A stretch of 64,000 nt of DNA from assembly GCA_036583965.1 (NCBI GenBank), contig JAZBQD010000019.1:2719006-2783005 (forward strand), read 5' to 3'. Within the stretch, counting starts at the first letter, position 1, and each line of letters opens with the position of its first letter. The translations under genes and the position numbers were made by a program. Under the pieces are notes generated by a model. That model saw only the letters and a list, made by a program, of their open reading frames with translations. It was not told the DNA's origin and searched no databases. This document shows positions 25,851 to 37,821 of this stretch, one piece after another. The stretch is from Prunella strophiata. Its lineage: Eukaryota > Chordata > Aves > Passeriformes > Prunellidae.

Positions 25851-26054
25851 TATTATTATTATATTATTATTATTATTATTATTATATTATTATTATTATA
25901 TTATTATTATTATATTATTATTATTATATTATTATTATTATTATATTATTATTATTATATTATTATTATTATATTATTATTATTATATTATTATTATTAT
26001 TATATTATTATTATTATATTATTATTATTATTATTATATTATTATTATTATATA
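25508..26054. repeat. (TTA)n / ATATT microsatellite array
   Basis: About 545 bp of ATT units punctuated every 12-27 bp by an ATATT. It starts exactly where the ERV fragment stops matching. Confidence 0.96.
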
Positions 26055-26504
26055 ATGAGTGAAGGCAAATGGTAAATAACCTGGTCCTATTAGGAAAAAA
26101 AATCCACATTATTTATTATCATCAGTAGAAGCTGGAAATATTGAGGAGAAGCAGCTATTAAACATCCCTAAATATTTAAATCTTTAAATACAGCAACTAC
26201 AGAGCTTTCTGCTGTTTGAAAGGGTCCAGTTCTTATTAAAGCTGTTCACAAACTGACTCACAAAGTTTTTTTTAAATAAAGTCAAAGCAAGAAACAGGAA
26301 TTTGGAGAAAATAATGTGGCCTTGCAATTCTGCCAAGCCTTTGGGGGAAAAGCTTCAGGTCTCCCCTCCTAAAAACTGTGCTGGCTTTGTGTCCTCATAC
26401 AAAATGTGGAAATGTAAAATGATTTGACTCAGATGTGGCCTCACCTCAGGGAAGTTGAGGTTGTCCAGCTGTGGTCCAGCACAATAGTCCCAAATCTGTA
26501 AAAC

Positions 26505-26842
26505 CCCAGAAGGGTTTAATTTGGAAGGGACTTTAAAAATCATCCAGTGCCACCCCCTGCCATGGCAGGGACATTTTCACTGTCCCAGGCTGCTCCAAGC
26601 CCTGTCCAACCTGGCCTTGGGCACTGCCAGGGATCCAGGGGCAGCCACAGCAAATCTGGGGAACCAGAGAAGAATTCCCAATTCCCAATCTCCCATCCAT
26701 CCCTGCCCTCTGGCACTGGGAGCCATTCCCTGTGTCCTGTCCCTCCATCCCTTGTCCCCAGTCCCTCTCCAGCTCTCCTGGAGCCCCTTTGGGCTCTGGA
26801 AGGAACTTTCAGCTCTCCCTGGAGCCTTTTCTCCTGCTGGAA
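26505..26842 (-). mobile_element. CR1 LINE 3' end
   Basis: Reverse-oriented: TTTGGAAGGGACTTTAAAAA, then GCCATGGCAGGGACATTTTC, through to CCTGGAGCCTTTTCTCC. Confidence 0.88.
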
Positions 26843-27999
26843 TGATCCTGCCCAAACAGAACCACTCAGGTCCATGAGAAAACCCAACTCCAGCTCTGCA
26901 TGTCTCTTCCTTGTACTCCTTGTACCTCATCCTGGTACAAGTGCACAAAAGTTCTGTTTTAAGCCATTTTTGTCACCTGTCACCTCACAGGTGTCACAGG
27001 CTGTCAGGGCTGCTCTTACCCTCTCACTGTCTCCCAGCATCCATCTCCTGCTCCCAGGAATCATTGAGATTCCCAGTGCACCACATCCCCACTGATTTTG
27101 ATCAGGCAGTTTGACAGAAATTCTGAAGAAAATTGGGTGTAATTTTCAGGCAATGCAGCCACAGCCACATGCAAAGCCCCAGCACACACACCTGCTGATC
27201 TGTTCTGCTATAAAGATGGGGTTATTATTATTTTCTTCTTCTTCTGGCTCTTCAAAATAAGTTTCTTTTAAAAAATTTATTACATGGCAAATCCCTCTAC
27301 TCACCTGTTAAATTAACACCAACTGAAGTCATAAATCCTCATCTAAACAGGCAGAGAATTCACCTGATACAAATGCATGTTGAAATACTGACCCCAGAGC
27401 AACAATTACTTGAAGCTATGCATTGAAACACAAGGAAACAACCCTAATTTATGATTTTTCTAAGAAAAAAACCCACTCATGCAGAGATGCAATGCACACC
27501 TTAGAAAGAATTCTGACATATTGCTATTTTCCATGCAAGAAGTAATGGCCTGAAAACAGTTACTTTGAGATGCACCATGAATAAAATGTGCCTGGCTGCC
27601 TTTCCCTGATTAAAATAATAAATAACAAACCCATATTTTCACAGATATACATCCTTGCTGAAATTGAGTGTATTCCAGAGGTATATTAACATATTTAGAA
27701 TTATTACTGCAGGGTTTTTTTTTAATCTCATGCTACTAGCTCTGTGTAGGATTTACAAACACCCCACTAAAAACAGGGGAGCTGCAAATTGAGTTAGCTT
27801 CAGCTACTTCCCAAATTTTGCAGAATGATGCTGATGTTAACAGAGCAAAATGCTGAAAGCTTGAAGAAACTATGCATTTTAATTTCAAGTTATCTTTGCA
27901 GACTCTCTTTAGTCAAATGATCCATGAGAGAGAAATAGGGAATGATCTTTAAGCCTTAAATGTGCCAGCTCCTTACTCTGAACTCCTGATTTCAAAAAA

Positions 28000-28290
28000 T
28001 CATTGAATCCCAGAATGGTTTGGGTTGGAAGGGACCTTAAAGCTCATTCAGTGCCACCCCCTGCCATGGCAGGGACACTTTCCTCCATCCCAGGGTGCTC
28101 CAAACCCTGTCCAACCTGGCCTTGGACATTCCAGGGATGGGGCAGCCACCTGGGCAACCTCTCCCTCAATTCCAGTGCCTCACCATCCTCACAGTGAGGA
28201 ATTTCTTCCTAATATTTCATCTAAACCACCCCTTTGTGTCAGTTTAAAGTCATAACCCTTTATCCCACCACCCTGATTCCAAGAGACAGA
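28000..28290 (-). mobile_element. CR1 LINE 3' end
   Basis: Reverse-oriented: ATTGAATCCCAGAATGGTTT, then GGGTTGGAAGGGACCTTAAA. It includes the AGGAATTTCTTCCTAATATT segment typical of CR1. Confidence 0.9.
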
Positions 28291-28694
28291 GCTATGGGAT
28301 GTTCCCTGAAAAAAAAAAAACACCTCAGCCCTGACTTTTCCCTGCAAAGCCATGTGGATCCATTCCTGGATTTTGGTCACAGGGCTGGGGATGATGCTCT
28401 AAACCATTCCCCAACTGCTCTCACCCCCCTGGAGTTCCCTCAAAGGGAGGGCAGCACTCACTGCCTCTTTGAGGAAATAACACCACTTTATTGAGGAAAC
28501 TCAGGGCTGGCTTGGGCTAAGTTTGCTCAGCTGAAGTGAGCAGTGAAGATGGGGATGAGGAGGTGAGGAAATGGGATGCTGGGAGGGGAGGATGTGGGAG
28601 GGTGGCTGAGCTGCAGAAATTCCAACTCCAGCCTTGCTGCGGGCGTCGTTCCAAAGAGCAACTGCAAGACTCAAGTCAGGTTCTGCCACTGCTC

Positions 28695-28747
28695 CTAGAA
28701 AACTGCTGTGAAAATTGCTGTGAAAATTGCTGTGAAAATTGCTGCTC
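28695..28747. repeat. 12-bp tandem repeat, about 4 copies
   Basis: GAAAATTGCTGT (first copy GAAAACTGCTGT) repeats four times in unique intron sequence. Confidence 0.85.
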
Positions 28748-30000
28748 CACCACACACACAGACTCATCCTGCTCCAGAGGGGAGCTGGAAACTCCAGGAT
28801 GCAAACAAAGGGAGCACGACTGGGATTCACACTCCGTCCTTTTGAAGGATAACAGGATTTTGGATGATCAGAGGGACTGAAGCTGCTTTGTTGGTTGATC
28901 ACAGGATCCTGGGACAATCCTGGGAGATCCAGGTGCTCCAGACTCTCCTGCAGCACTGCTTTCCAAAGGGCAGGAAGGCTTTGCCCTGCAGGAAGGTGCT
29001 GGCACAGAGCACTGCAGGCACTCCCTGCCCTCTCCCAACTCTACCCGACTCCCATCTTCCAGATGGAATCCCAATTTTTCAGACCAACTGGAGGGATCCA
29101 GTTTACAGCTGGGATGGTGTTTCTGCCCCTTCCCTGCCCACAAGGGATTTGGGGAGGCTGGGAATGGGAACAGCCCTGGGGATACACCCAAATCCTGAGC
29201 AGGCTGCCTACAGCTCCTGCCCAACATGCAGCCATGTGTTAGGTAATAAATATACACAAAAAAAATCTGCTCCAAAAGCATTTCATGCCCTAACTGTCAC
29301 CTTTTACCTCTTGGCCTGAACTTCTCTTGCAAGACAGGCTCAAGTTGAAACCTGTAAGCCAATATTTACCAGCTGGGTGCTTAATTCAGAATTAAAACCT
29401 GCACCAAAGGATGAAAAACAAGCATTTAATATGTATTTAATGCAATGCAAGCATTTAAATGGAACATAAAGCTACCAAATACCTGAAGAGCTAAAATCAT
29501 AGAAAAGATTTTAGAGGAAACTCTTCATTTGAGATTCCAGCAGCACACATTAATGCAGTGAAAGGCTTCTGAGAGGTTCTGCCTGGGCTTGCATATCAAT
29601 GGAAATGTACCAAAATCAGCCATTCCAAAGTAATTATCCTAATGATAATCCACAATTAAAATGCCTTCTAATGGGATTTGCAATAAAAATGTAATTGGTG
29701 ATTAGGCCAAGATGCTGGTGCTTGTGCAGACAGCAATTTTTGGGCTGTGAACAGCAGCACAGACAAATGTGATTTTGGAATCCAAACAGGAGATTCAGCC
29801 AGAGGCAGAGCCCAGCTTTAGGCTGTTCTGGAAAAGCACAGGAGAGTCACTTCCCTCACTCCCCAGGCACAGGAGATGATGAAATTTAGTTCAGCCTAAA
29901 GGTCTGAACCCTGCCTAAGGCAGGTGAAAGGTCTGACCTCCACCTGGGTCAGGTAAAACAACAGGAGCTTGGGAAAGGAGCTTGGGAAGATGGATAAGAA

Positions 30001-30457
30001 CATTCCCAGATGTGCAGAGGAGGCCACCAGGATGATCAGAGGGATGGAGCAGCTCCCCTGTGAGGAAAGGCTGGGAGAGCTGGGATTGTTCAGCCTGGAG
30101 AAGGCTCTGAAGTGACATAAATGTGACATTTAAAGGGAATGTGACATGTAAAGGGAACCTTCAGGAGAGCTGGAGAGGGACTGGGGACAAGGGATGAGGG
30201 ACAGGACCCAGGGAATGGCTCCCAGTGCCAGAGGGCAGGGATGGATGGGAGATTGGGAATTGGGAATTCTTTCCTGTGAGGGTGGTGAGGCCCTGGCACA
30301 GGGTGCCCAGAGCAGCTGTGGCTGCCCCTGGATCCCTGGCAGTGCCCAAGGCCAGGCTGGACAGAGCTTGGAGCAGCCTGGGACAGTGGGAGGTGTCCCT
30401 GCCAAAGGAATGAGATGAATTTTAAGCTCCCTTCCAACCCAAACCATTCCATGATTC
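30001..30457 (+). mobile_element. CR1 LINE 3' end (long copy)
   Basis: Forward-oriented CR1 with GTTCAGCCTGGAGAAGGCTC and ending CTTCCAACCCAAACCATTCC. A small tandem duplication around GTGACATTTAAAGGGAA sits at 30113-30160. Confidence 0.9.
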
Positions 30458-30472
30458 TAAATTATACTCAAA

Positions 30473-30745
30473 TGTTGGAGTTCTGGATGCTGAGAATTTC
30501 AGTCTTTCTGTGCTGCCAGGCTCTGACCCCCAGGAGAACACTGCATTGAGGCTGTGGAGAAAGCTTCCAAAATTAACTGAGAGCACTAAAATGATGTGTG
30601 TGTAGTTTGAATAGAAGTGTGTAATATCACAAGGTGAAAAACTTAGAGTTTAAAGATTTAGAATATAATAATACATATAAAACAAGACAGAAGTTTTAGG
30701 ACAGAAGCTAGTCCTTCTTCACCTTTCTCTTCATGGGTTTGGGTG
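30473..30745 (+). mobile_element. LTR family B, 5' fragment
   Basis: It starts TGTTGGAGTTCTGGATGCTG and aligns with the first part of the complete copy at 38080-38632, including CTCTTCATGGGTTTGGGTGG at the right edge. The 3' half is missing. Confidence 0.75.
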
Positions 30746-31058
30746 GCAGAACCAACACTCAATATGTGTAACAACATCTCTCCCTCCCATTCACCCACAA
30801 ATTCAACAAAACCACAGATCAACATCCATGGAAAAAAACCACATTCCAAATAACAAAACCTGAGTGTGTACAGTACAAAGACATCCCAAAGAGATTTATT
30901 TTAAAGCTAACACTCTGCCTTATCACAAACCAAGGAATTCCAGGATTCTGCACCTGATAGCAAATAAGACCCCCTCCAATTAAGTGCATTCTGCCATAAT
31001 ACCTTGCTTTGTATCAGGCAGAAATAGAGATTATAAAGCCTTCTCCCTTAAAGAACTG

Positions 31059-31260
31059 TCATGGTTTAGCATGAGAGACATTTAAAGAAGTGATTCTACT
31101 TTACCCTTCTCCTAATCCTATCTCACACTAAAAGTGAGTACAAAAAGTAATAATTAATATTTAACCAACAATGAAACCTACCACACTCTTCAGCACATTA
31201 AACCAGAAAATCTTAAAGAAATCTTAAATTAACAATCCAAAACCCACTACAAGAACCACC
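31059..31260 (+). mobile_element. ERV-like fragment
   Basis: It begins TGTCATGGTTTAGC and shares the TTAACCAACAATGAAACCTA to CCACTACA stretch with 23540-23700. Confidence 0.5.
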
Positions 31261-33084
31261 CCTGTGGTACCAACACAGCTCAGAGCTCCTGCTGGGGCAG
31301 CTGAATCTCTGTTCCAGCCTGGAGGAGGGACTGAATCTTCCCAGACAAGCTCCCAGGGAATATCAGTGCTGACAGGAGCAGCTTGTTGCACCAGCTGCTG
31401 TGCTACATTTAGATAATAAATGTGTTTAACTACACAGAGAAGAAACAAAATTATGTCACATCCACCACAGGCCTGCTCATCCAAGCATCCATGAGATGTA
31501 TCTTTTCCATTTACCTACTCACAGGACACCCTGCAACCACAGCATCCAGGCAGGCTAATGAGGAGGTTGAGCTGCAGTCCTTAATGAAATTAGCACGGAT
31601 AATTTGGAATTTCCCTGGACAAGGGGTCTGTTTGCAGCTCTGTGACCAGCAGGATCTGCCTAATGATGCAGCAGCATCCTGTGAGCTGCACCAGCTCCTT
31701 CTCAAGGTGGTAACCTGAGGACAGAACGTGTCAAATGAGCTCTGGTGGGGTCCAGCTGCAGGTTTCCTACTAAAAAATGTGCATTTAAAAGGCAAAAAAA
31801 CCCCACTGACATCTTCTCCCCTTAGTTTTGATTTAAAAGAGTGAATGGTCAAAAAATACTTTTCCTTATTAATTTTCTTTTTGAAACACTGTGTCCCTAA
31901 TGGAAAAGCATGTAAAAGAAAGAACCAAAGAACCACCCCAAGAACCAAACAGCACACAGATATCATGGATGAAGGTGCTAACAGAAAGTGCCAGCATGGC
32001 TTGTGAGAGCTTGGCAGACATTCCTTCTGAAATCTCTCCCTGCAACATATGGGATGTTCCTCACTGATAAGTTTTAAGTTGTTATTTGAAAAAAAAAAAA
32101 AAGAAAAGAAAAGAAAAAAAAATATACTTCAATCTAAAATGATGCTTTAATTTGCAAATTTTGTGCAGAATGCACAATTTATGCCATAATTAGCATTTTA
32201 AAAGGCTATGCAATGCTGTCTGCTATTTCTTGAGGACATGAGTGAGATTTACTGAAGCACATAAAGACTTGTGTTCCTTTTTGAGAAAGTATTTCATGTA
32301 CTTTCATATACTGGGCTGCCAATCAGAGCAGGACTTATGGAATGAACATCTCTGCACTGTGACCTGAGCTGAAGTCAATCCACCCATATAACCCCTCTAT
32401 CTATGGAAAATGGAGAAGGGAGAAAGATAAAGCAGAAAAATTTAATGATTCCAAGGCTGAAGTTTTATTTCTGGTCACTGTTAAAAACCAGCAGCTCACA
32501 CTGAAGCTATCTGCATTCCCAGTGTAATTCCATCCCACAAAAATTGAAGTTTTTACATTTATTTTGGTGACTAACTTTGAGCCAAAGGGCTGTGGATCCT
32601 TTTTCTCTCAGCTTTGGATTGCTGGCTCTTAAACCTGAATAACAGAGCAGTGAAGTGGCAGGAGAGGGGGTGGGGAGCTGCAGGTGACAAATGACACACA
32701 AGTGACATCAAAAGGTTTACCCTGGCACCCCAGAGGAGGCTGGAGTGGCACAAAGAGCTGTGGGGACACAAGAGGCTGATGACACCATGGCACACAGCAC
32801 ACAAGCACTGACCTAGAGTGACAAAGGGAGGGTGACAAAGCTCCTACCACAAAATCCCAGCAATCCCAGCTCTTCTCACAGGAGCCACTGGGTTTGTCAG
32901 TGCTGATGGAACCTGGAGCTATTTGGGACACACCTATGGAACCATCCAGATCTTTAATTAACACCTTTTTAGCCTCCTCTTCCAGCATTCCTCAAGGCCA
33001 CCTTGTCCCCCACACAGCTGCCATCAGGAATTGATAATTTTTCCAAGATTCAAAACCATCTTTTGAGGTGCATAAAATCACATT

Positions 33085-33205
33085 CTGCTTTGGGTTGGAA
33101 GAACTTAAAGATCATGAAGTTCCAACCCCTGGCATGAGCAAGGATGCCACCCACTAAACCAGGGCCCCAACCTGGCCTTGAACACTGCCAGGAATGGAGC
33201 AGCCA
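33085..33205 (-). mobile_element. CR1 LINE fragment
   Basis: Reverse-oriented: GGGTTGGAAGAACTTAAAGA, then CCTGGCCTTGAACACTGCC. Confidence 0.8.
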
Positions 33206-33597
33206 TAGCTCTGGGAAACATTCCCAAGAGCCATTTGCAAACCAAAAGACACTCAGTGAAGAGATTTCACAGCCTTTTTGGTCACATTTTGCTTTTTAGC
33301 CAGAACTCCACAGCAACAGCTTCATCCATGGAGGGCATCTGTCCTGCTAAGAATGACAACATTTCTGTATCTCCCCATTCCCCCTCTTTTGCAGGATGCA
33401 ATTTGCTTGCTCACTATCCCAACAACCAGCTCTGAGAGGTTCCACTCCAAAATTAACTTTCCCACACCACTTAATCAAAAATATCCTGCTCAGTTTCTTC
33501 CCAGCTGCTGCACACTGAACTCACCCAGGTACCACTGGGAAACAACATTCCCCAAATGAGGAATCTCTCCCTGCTCAGCAAAGCCACCAACCACAGG

Positions 33598-33835
33598 AGC
33601 CAGAATTTCACACTGAATCCTTCAGGCTGGAAAAGACCTCCAAGGTCAACGAGTCCAATCCCCACCTTGTCCCCAGCCCAGAGCTCTGAGTGTCACCTCC
33701 TTGGACACCTCCAGGGGTGGGGACTCCAAACCTCCCTGGGCAGCCCCTTTCCAAGGCTAAACTACCCTTTCCATGGAGAAATTCCTGCTGATGTCCAAGC
33801 TGAACCTTCTCTGGTGCAACTTGAGGCTACATCCT
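33598..33835 (-). mobile_element. CR1 LINE fragment, older subfamily
   Basis: Reverse-oriented: GGCTGGAAAAGACCTCCAAG, GAGTCCAATCCCCACC, then CTTTCCATGGAGAAATTCCTGCTG. It differs in diagnostic positions from the GGGTTGGAAGGGACC copies. Confidence 0.75.
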
Positions 33836-34095
33836 TTTCACCAGTTCCCCAAAAGTCACAAGTGCTGGTGATAAAATCAGAACAAATCTTTGCTCTTCTG
33901 GCTCACAGCTGCTCTCCCTAAGTCCACACATCCCAATTGACATAAAAAACAGTGTAGCCACAACACAAAGAATAATGACTCAGGAGAAGAGGAGGAGAAG
34001 GAAAACAAGGAAAGATTCAGCCCAAACCAAAGGCTCTGCTGTCACTCACAACAGCCTTACAATGAAGGCTGCTCCAAACACTCCAGAGCACTCAC

Positions 34096-34243
34096 ATGGC
34101 TGTGTTTTTGATGATCCTTCCTTGGTCCATTTTCTGCCCAATGCCATGCACCACAAACACAATGTGGCTGGTCTGGGGTGGCTTGTCTTCTAACGTGGCT
34201 TCTTCCACATAGCCTCTGTGCAGCCTTGTCCCACTGCTTGAAG
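34096..34243 (-). CDS. DDHD1: DDHD1 coding exon 4
   Basis: On the minus strand an acceptor (TTCTTTCTGCAG) at 34244 opens about 48 codons: SSSGTRLHRGYVEEATLEDK, then PPQTSHIVFVVHGIGQ and KMDQGRIIKNTA. The exon ends in the first two bases of an ATG codon, before the donor GTGAGT (34095 down). It is 148 nt long, entered in phase 1 and left in phase 2. It matches human DDHD1 almost residue for residue. The IVFVVHGIGQKMD segment is the lipase-fold strand and turn near the start of the catalytic region in intracellular PLA1 enzymes. The catalytic serine motif lies in later exons, not in the window. Confidence 0.95.
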
Positions 34244-35986
34244 CTGCAGAAAGAACATGACCCCACATCATCAGTGACATTCTGCCCAGTGCAGGGCTCT
34301 CCTCTGCTGACAGAAGCTTGGCTTTTCCCAGGCCAACACGATGAAAATCAGATTATATAATGCAGAATCATAAAATGAAAGGATTAGCATCTATTTTTAA
34401 ATATAGGCATTTTTAAACTCCTGAAAGATTTGAGCAGCCAGGTGATATCAATAGCCACTTGAACTGCAAAGGGAATTAATTTCAGGTATGTTTTGGAGAA
34501 CAGCTCTTCAGAAAACAGTTGTGTAACTGGGCACCCACTTTCACAACCCAAAACCCTTCTCCTGGGTGTCTCAATCAATGAAATTCCTGCTGTCTCCACC
34601 TTACTCCCACAGCATGGCAGGATCATGGAAATGACCTGGCAACATAAGTGATTAAGTGTTGACACTTTATCCACCCCAATTAAAAGAGCTGGTTGAAAAC
34701 CTTTAAAATTTATCATTTTCATAGGGAAAACTTGCTTTATTCTGAGCTGATCCAACCTGAAATTTTCCCCTCACTCTCCAGCTCAGTGACCAAACCCAAA
34801 ATCAATTCTCCAGGGTAAATGTGGGCATTTTCTCCCTGCTGTGCTGACAAACCCATGGGCACAATGTGCCTCCATCCCCCTCTAGTGACACTCAGGGACC
34901 ACACCAGGCACCAGTGCTGGCCTCAAGAACTGGAACCAACAGCTTATTTTGGTTTTAAAGAGGAGGAAAACACCCCAGACCCACTGAGGGCATTTTTTAC
35001 CCAAGACAGGTTTTGTTTACCAAGTGAGCTTCTCTTTGATATTTCTCCCCCACAAATAGTTTAGGACAAATCTCATTATCCCAAAGGTGTTCTGGATAAA
35101 TTACTTCATTTCTTCTGGAACTGAAGCACTGAATGATATTATTTTTTTAGGAAACATTAATTAAGTGTTCACCCAGGAGTCCTGGGGGTTAAGAGGGCAT
35201 TAATTACAGGGCAGAGGGATGCAGAATAAAGTCAGACCTGTGACCTGACCTTGTCTCTTCAAGGAACAAACCAGATGTGCAGGTTCTTGTTCTGGTGTCC
35301 TGCACAGGACAAATTCTCATTTTCTAGGCTGGAAAAAATCTGCTTTTCCTTGAGAGACATTACCCTCTCTTCCAACCATCTCAGCTTTGCTGCCTGACTG
35401 GGAGTGTTCAGTTTAAAGGAGTCTGAATTTCTACTGGAAATAATTTCTGTCTAAATGCCCTTTCCTGTCAGTTCATACTTCTGTTCCATGAGCAGAAAAA
35501 AAAGCTGGATGGAGGCGGGGAGAGGGAAGGTATGGTTATGTATTTAAGGAATGCACCACAATATCTAAGTAGTCAGCAGTAAAATTAAGGTTGCAAAAGG
35601 AACTGTAATCCTTATATTATTACAGGAATAATTCTAATTTTACAGTAGCTTCTGGACTCTGCCACTGTAATATTTTCATGTATTTGTTATGTAGTGCTAA
35701 CTGCTGCATCCAATATGAAATATAATTAAAATATAATAAAATTGAATAAAATAAAAATATAATAAATCAAATATATAATGCAAATAAAATAAAATTTAAA
35801 AATATTCACATCTAATTACAATTATTTACACAAGCTAAGGACTCTGAATACTCACAAAAATTAAAAAATGCAATGGCCAAAATGGGCTACTCACATTAAA
35901 AACTGAAATATCCTTTTGGAGTTAAAGCAACAAACTTCAAATGCTGGCATTTACAATATTCTTTACAAAGTCTGGGAAAGATTTAC
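34244..35986 (-). other. DDHD1: DDHD1 intron 3
   Basis: A 1.74-kb intron with canonical ends, low in repeats. 35700-35810 is an AAATATAATAAA-type AT-rich stretch. Nothing else is recognisable. Confidence 0.85.
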
Positions 35987-36115
35987 CTTTGGAAAACCCC
36001 AATTTTTGTGTGACAGTCCTTGCAATTTTGGATGTTGTGGCATCACTGTACAGATACACTTCATCCACACTGTGCCAGTCCACATGGTTACGGCTCAGCT
36101 TTAGACTATGAATAG
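35987..36115 (-). CDS. DDHD1: DDHD1 coding exon 3
   Basis: On the minus strand an acceptor (TTTTTGCTGCAG) at 36116 leads into AIHSLKLSRNHVDWHSVDEV, then YLYSDATTSKIARTV and TQKLGFSK. The exon ends with one base of the next codon before the donor GTAAAT (35986 down). Length is 129 nt, phase 1 to phase 1. The residues match human DDHD1 with only conservative changes near the start (I for V, L for F). Reading past the donor gives GKSFPDF and a stop, which is intron. The phase joins exons 2 and 4 without a frame break. Confidence 0.95.
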
Positions 36116-37821
36116 CTGCAGCAAAAAGGAATAAATAAATTGAATTTAGGTGGGGAAGAGGGGGAAAAAAACCAAAGACACAGAGAGAGAAGGGTGATTT
36201 ACACACAGGTTAAAATCTAGAGCTGTAGTATGACTAAATTTGTGTTATTTCTTACCTTGAGGAATTTTTACAGCTGGGTTTAACCTGAGCAGGACAAGCA
36301 GCAGTTTGGAGACCACCTGTGAGGACATTTCACATCACTCCCCTCCCACCCTCATTTTGGGGTGGGAAATACCCAAAATATTCCCTGAAAGAGGGCAGGG
36401 TAATGGATCCTGCAATAGTAGAGGTGGGTGTGATGAGCAGGTGGCTGCCCCAGGTATTTTCATCACTAAAAAAAGTGGAATTTCAGCCCTCTCTCCCATG
36501 AGAGCTGCTCTGCTCTGACACAGAAGCTCCCAAGGCTCCCTTGCTAGAAGGCTCCATTGCATTTCTCCCCTTTCAGAAATATCTCAGAGCTGGAAATGCA
36601 GCTCAATGAGCCTCTGAATGGGCAATTTCTGGCACAGAACAGAATTCAGCTCTTTCAAAAGCCACTAAGAGCTCTGGTGGTTGGGTTTTTTCTGTGCACT
36701 GATTGTGTTTTTCCAGATTTGGAACTGATTGAGCTCCCAGCCCGACCTCATGACACACAGCCTGACTGTCAGGATTAAACAACAGCCACGTTGTGATGCA
36801 AATCAAAATCATCTCAGGCTTGCAGCAGCCAAGCAGTGCCACAGCTGAGTTACAATAATTTGGATTTCACCAAAATTTGCTGCTGAGGTCTCCTCCAACG
36901 TGGGGTGCACAGCATTTGCAGAGCTGACAACAGCAATTGCCCTGTGACCAAAGAAATGGTGATTTATCTGTCACTGCTCTTGCTGGGAAGTCCAAAGTCA
37001 TGGAAAACACCCAGAGGGGCTGTTTTGGGGTTGTCTTTTCCACAGCAAGCAGAGCTCTGACCTGTCTCCTCCTTGAATCACCCAAATGAATTTTTTATAC
37101 TCTCCTAAAAACATTCTGAGAAAGCCTGAGCCACCACAAGTCCCAATTTTAACTCTGCTACAGCACAAACCAGCCAGGCTCAGCCAGATGTTGTGACCTT
37201 TCTCCTGCAGTATGTTTTGTTTCTTTGCCAAAGCAGACAGACTTGACACAGACTGATGAAAAACTGAACTAAATCTGTAAGGAACATGGGGATTAAGAGA
37301 GGATTAGCCCTTGTGTTGTGGTAAACAACTGATTCACCAAAATAACTGGAATTACATTGTTGTTTTACACTGACAGAGCAGGAAGAGGAAAGAAACAAGC
37401 CTGACTTTGAAGAGCAGAAATGGTTTGTGCAGGAGGTCTTCAAGACTTGTTCCATCTGCATTCTGCAAAATCCCTGTCAGAGTATGGTCCTGGGGAAGCT
37501 GGCAGAGGAGGGATGAAAGTTTGATGCCTTTGGAGGGTGCTGTGGTCAACATCCAAAAAAAAGAAGAGGAAGAGATGTGGTTGAATCTCTTATTACCACA
37601 GGAAAACCAGCAGTTTGTGGAGGAGTGATCCTCAGATTCCTTCTGGAATCGAGTCCAGCCTCTCTACTGGAAGGAACATAAAGGATCAAATGGCTTTTCC
37701 CCACCCTGCATTAATTATTCCCACTTGGGAAGAACAAATTCCTCACTTTTATTCTGCTCATGGACAAGGAAGGAATATCAACATCAACTACAAGATGTGG
37801 AAGCACCAAAGTAATCAAGTG

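Larger units (their letters stand above)
23178..34095 (-). other. DDHD1: DDHD1 intron 4 (partial; left end lost in the gap)
   Basis: I read this for the next conserved DDHD1 exons and found none. It contains ERV-like fragments (about 23540-23700, 25300-25507, 31059-31260), a polypurine tract (24335-24845), a TTA/ATATT array (25508-26054), CR1 ends, an LTR fragment (30473-30745) and long unique AT-rich stretches such as 26890-27990 and 29330-29880 with nothing recognisable. Confidence 0.6.

Noticed and set aside
28536..28880. Plus-strand open frame with ENCC repeats, considered as a small cysteine-rich protein
   Set aside because: The repeats come from a four-copy 12-bp tandem repeat. There is no signal peptide or other support.
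30090..30452. Open frames reading SLSQAAPSPVQPGLGHCQGS and similar, recurring across the window
   Set aside because: All are translations of the CR1 3' end and recur wherever that repeat occurs.
32629..32988. 119-codon minus-strand open frame (EEEAKKVLIKDLDGSIG...) considered as the next DDHD1 exon
   Set aside because: It does not match the DDHD1 sequence expected after exon 4 and lacks matching splice phase.
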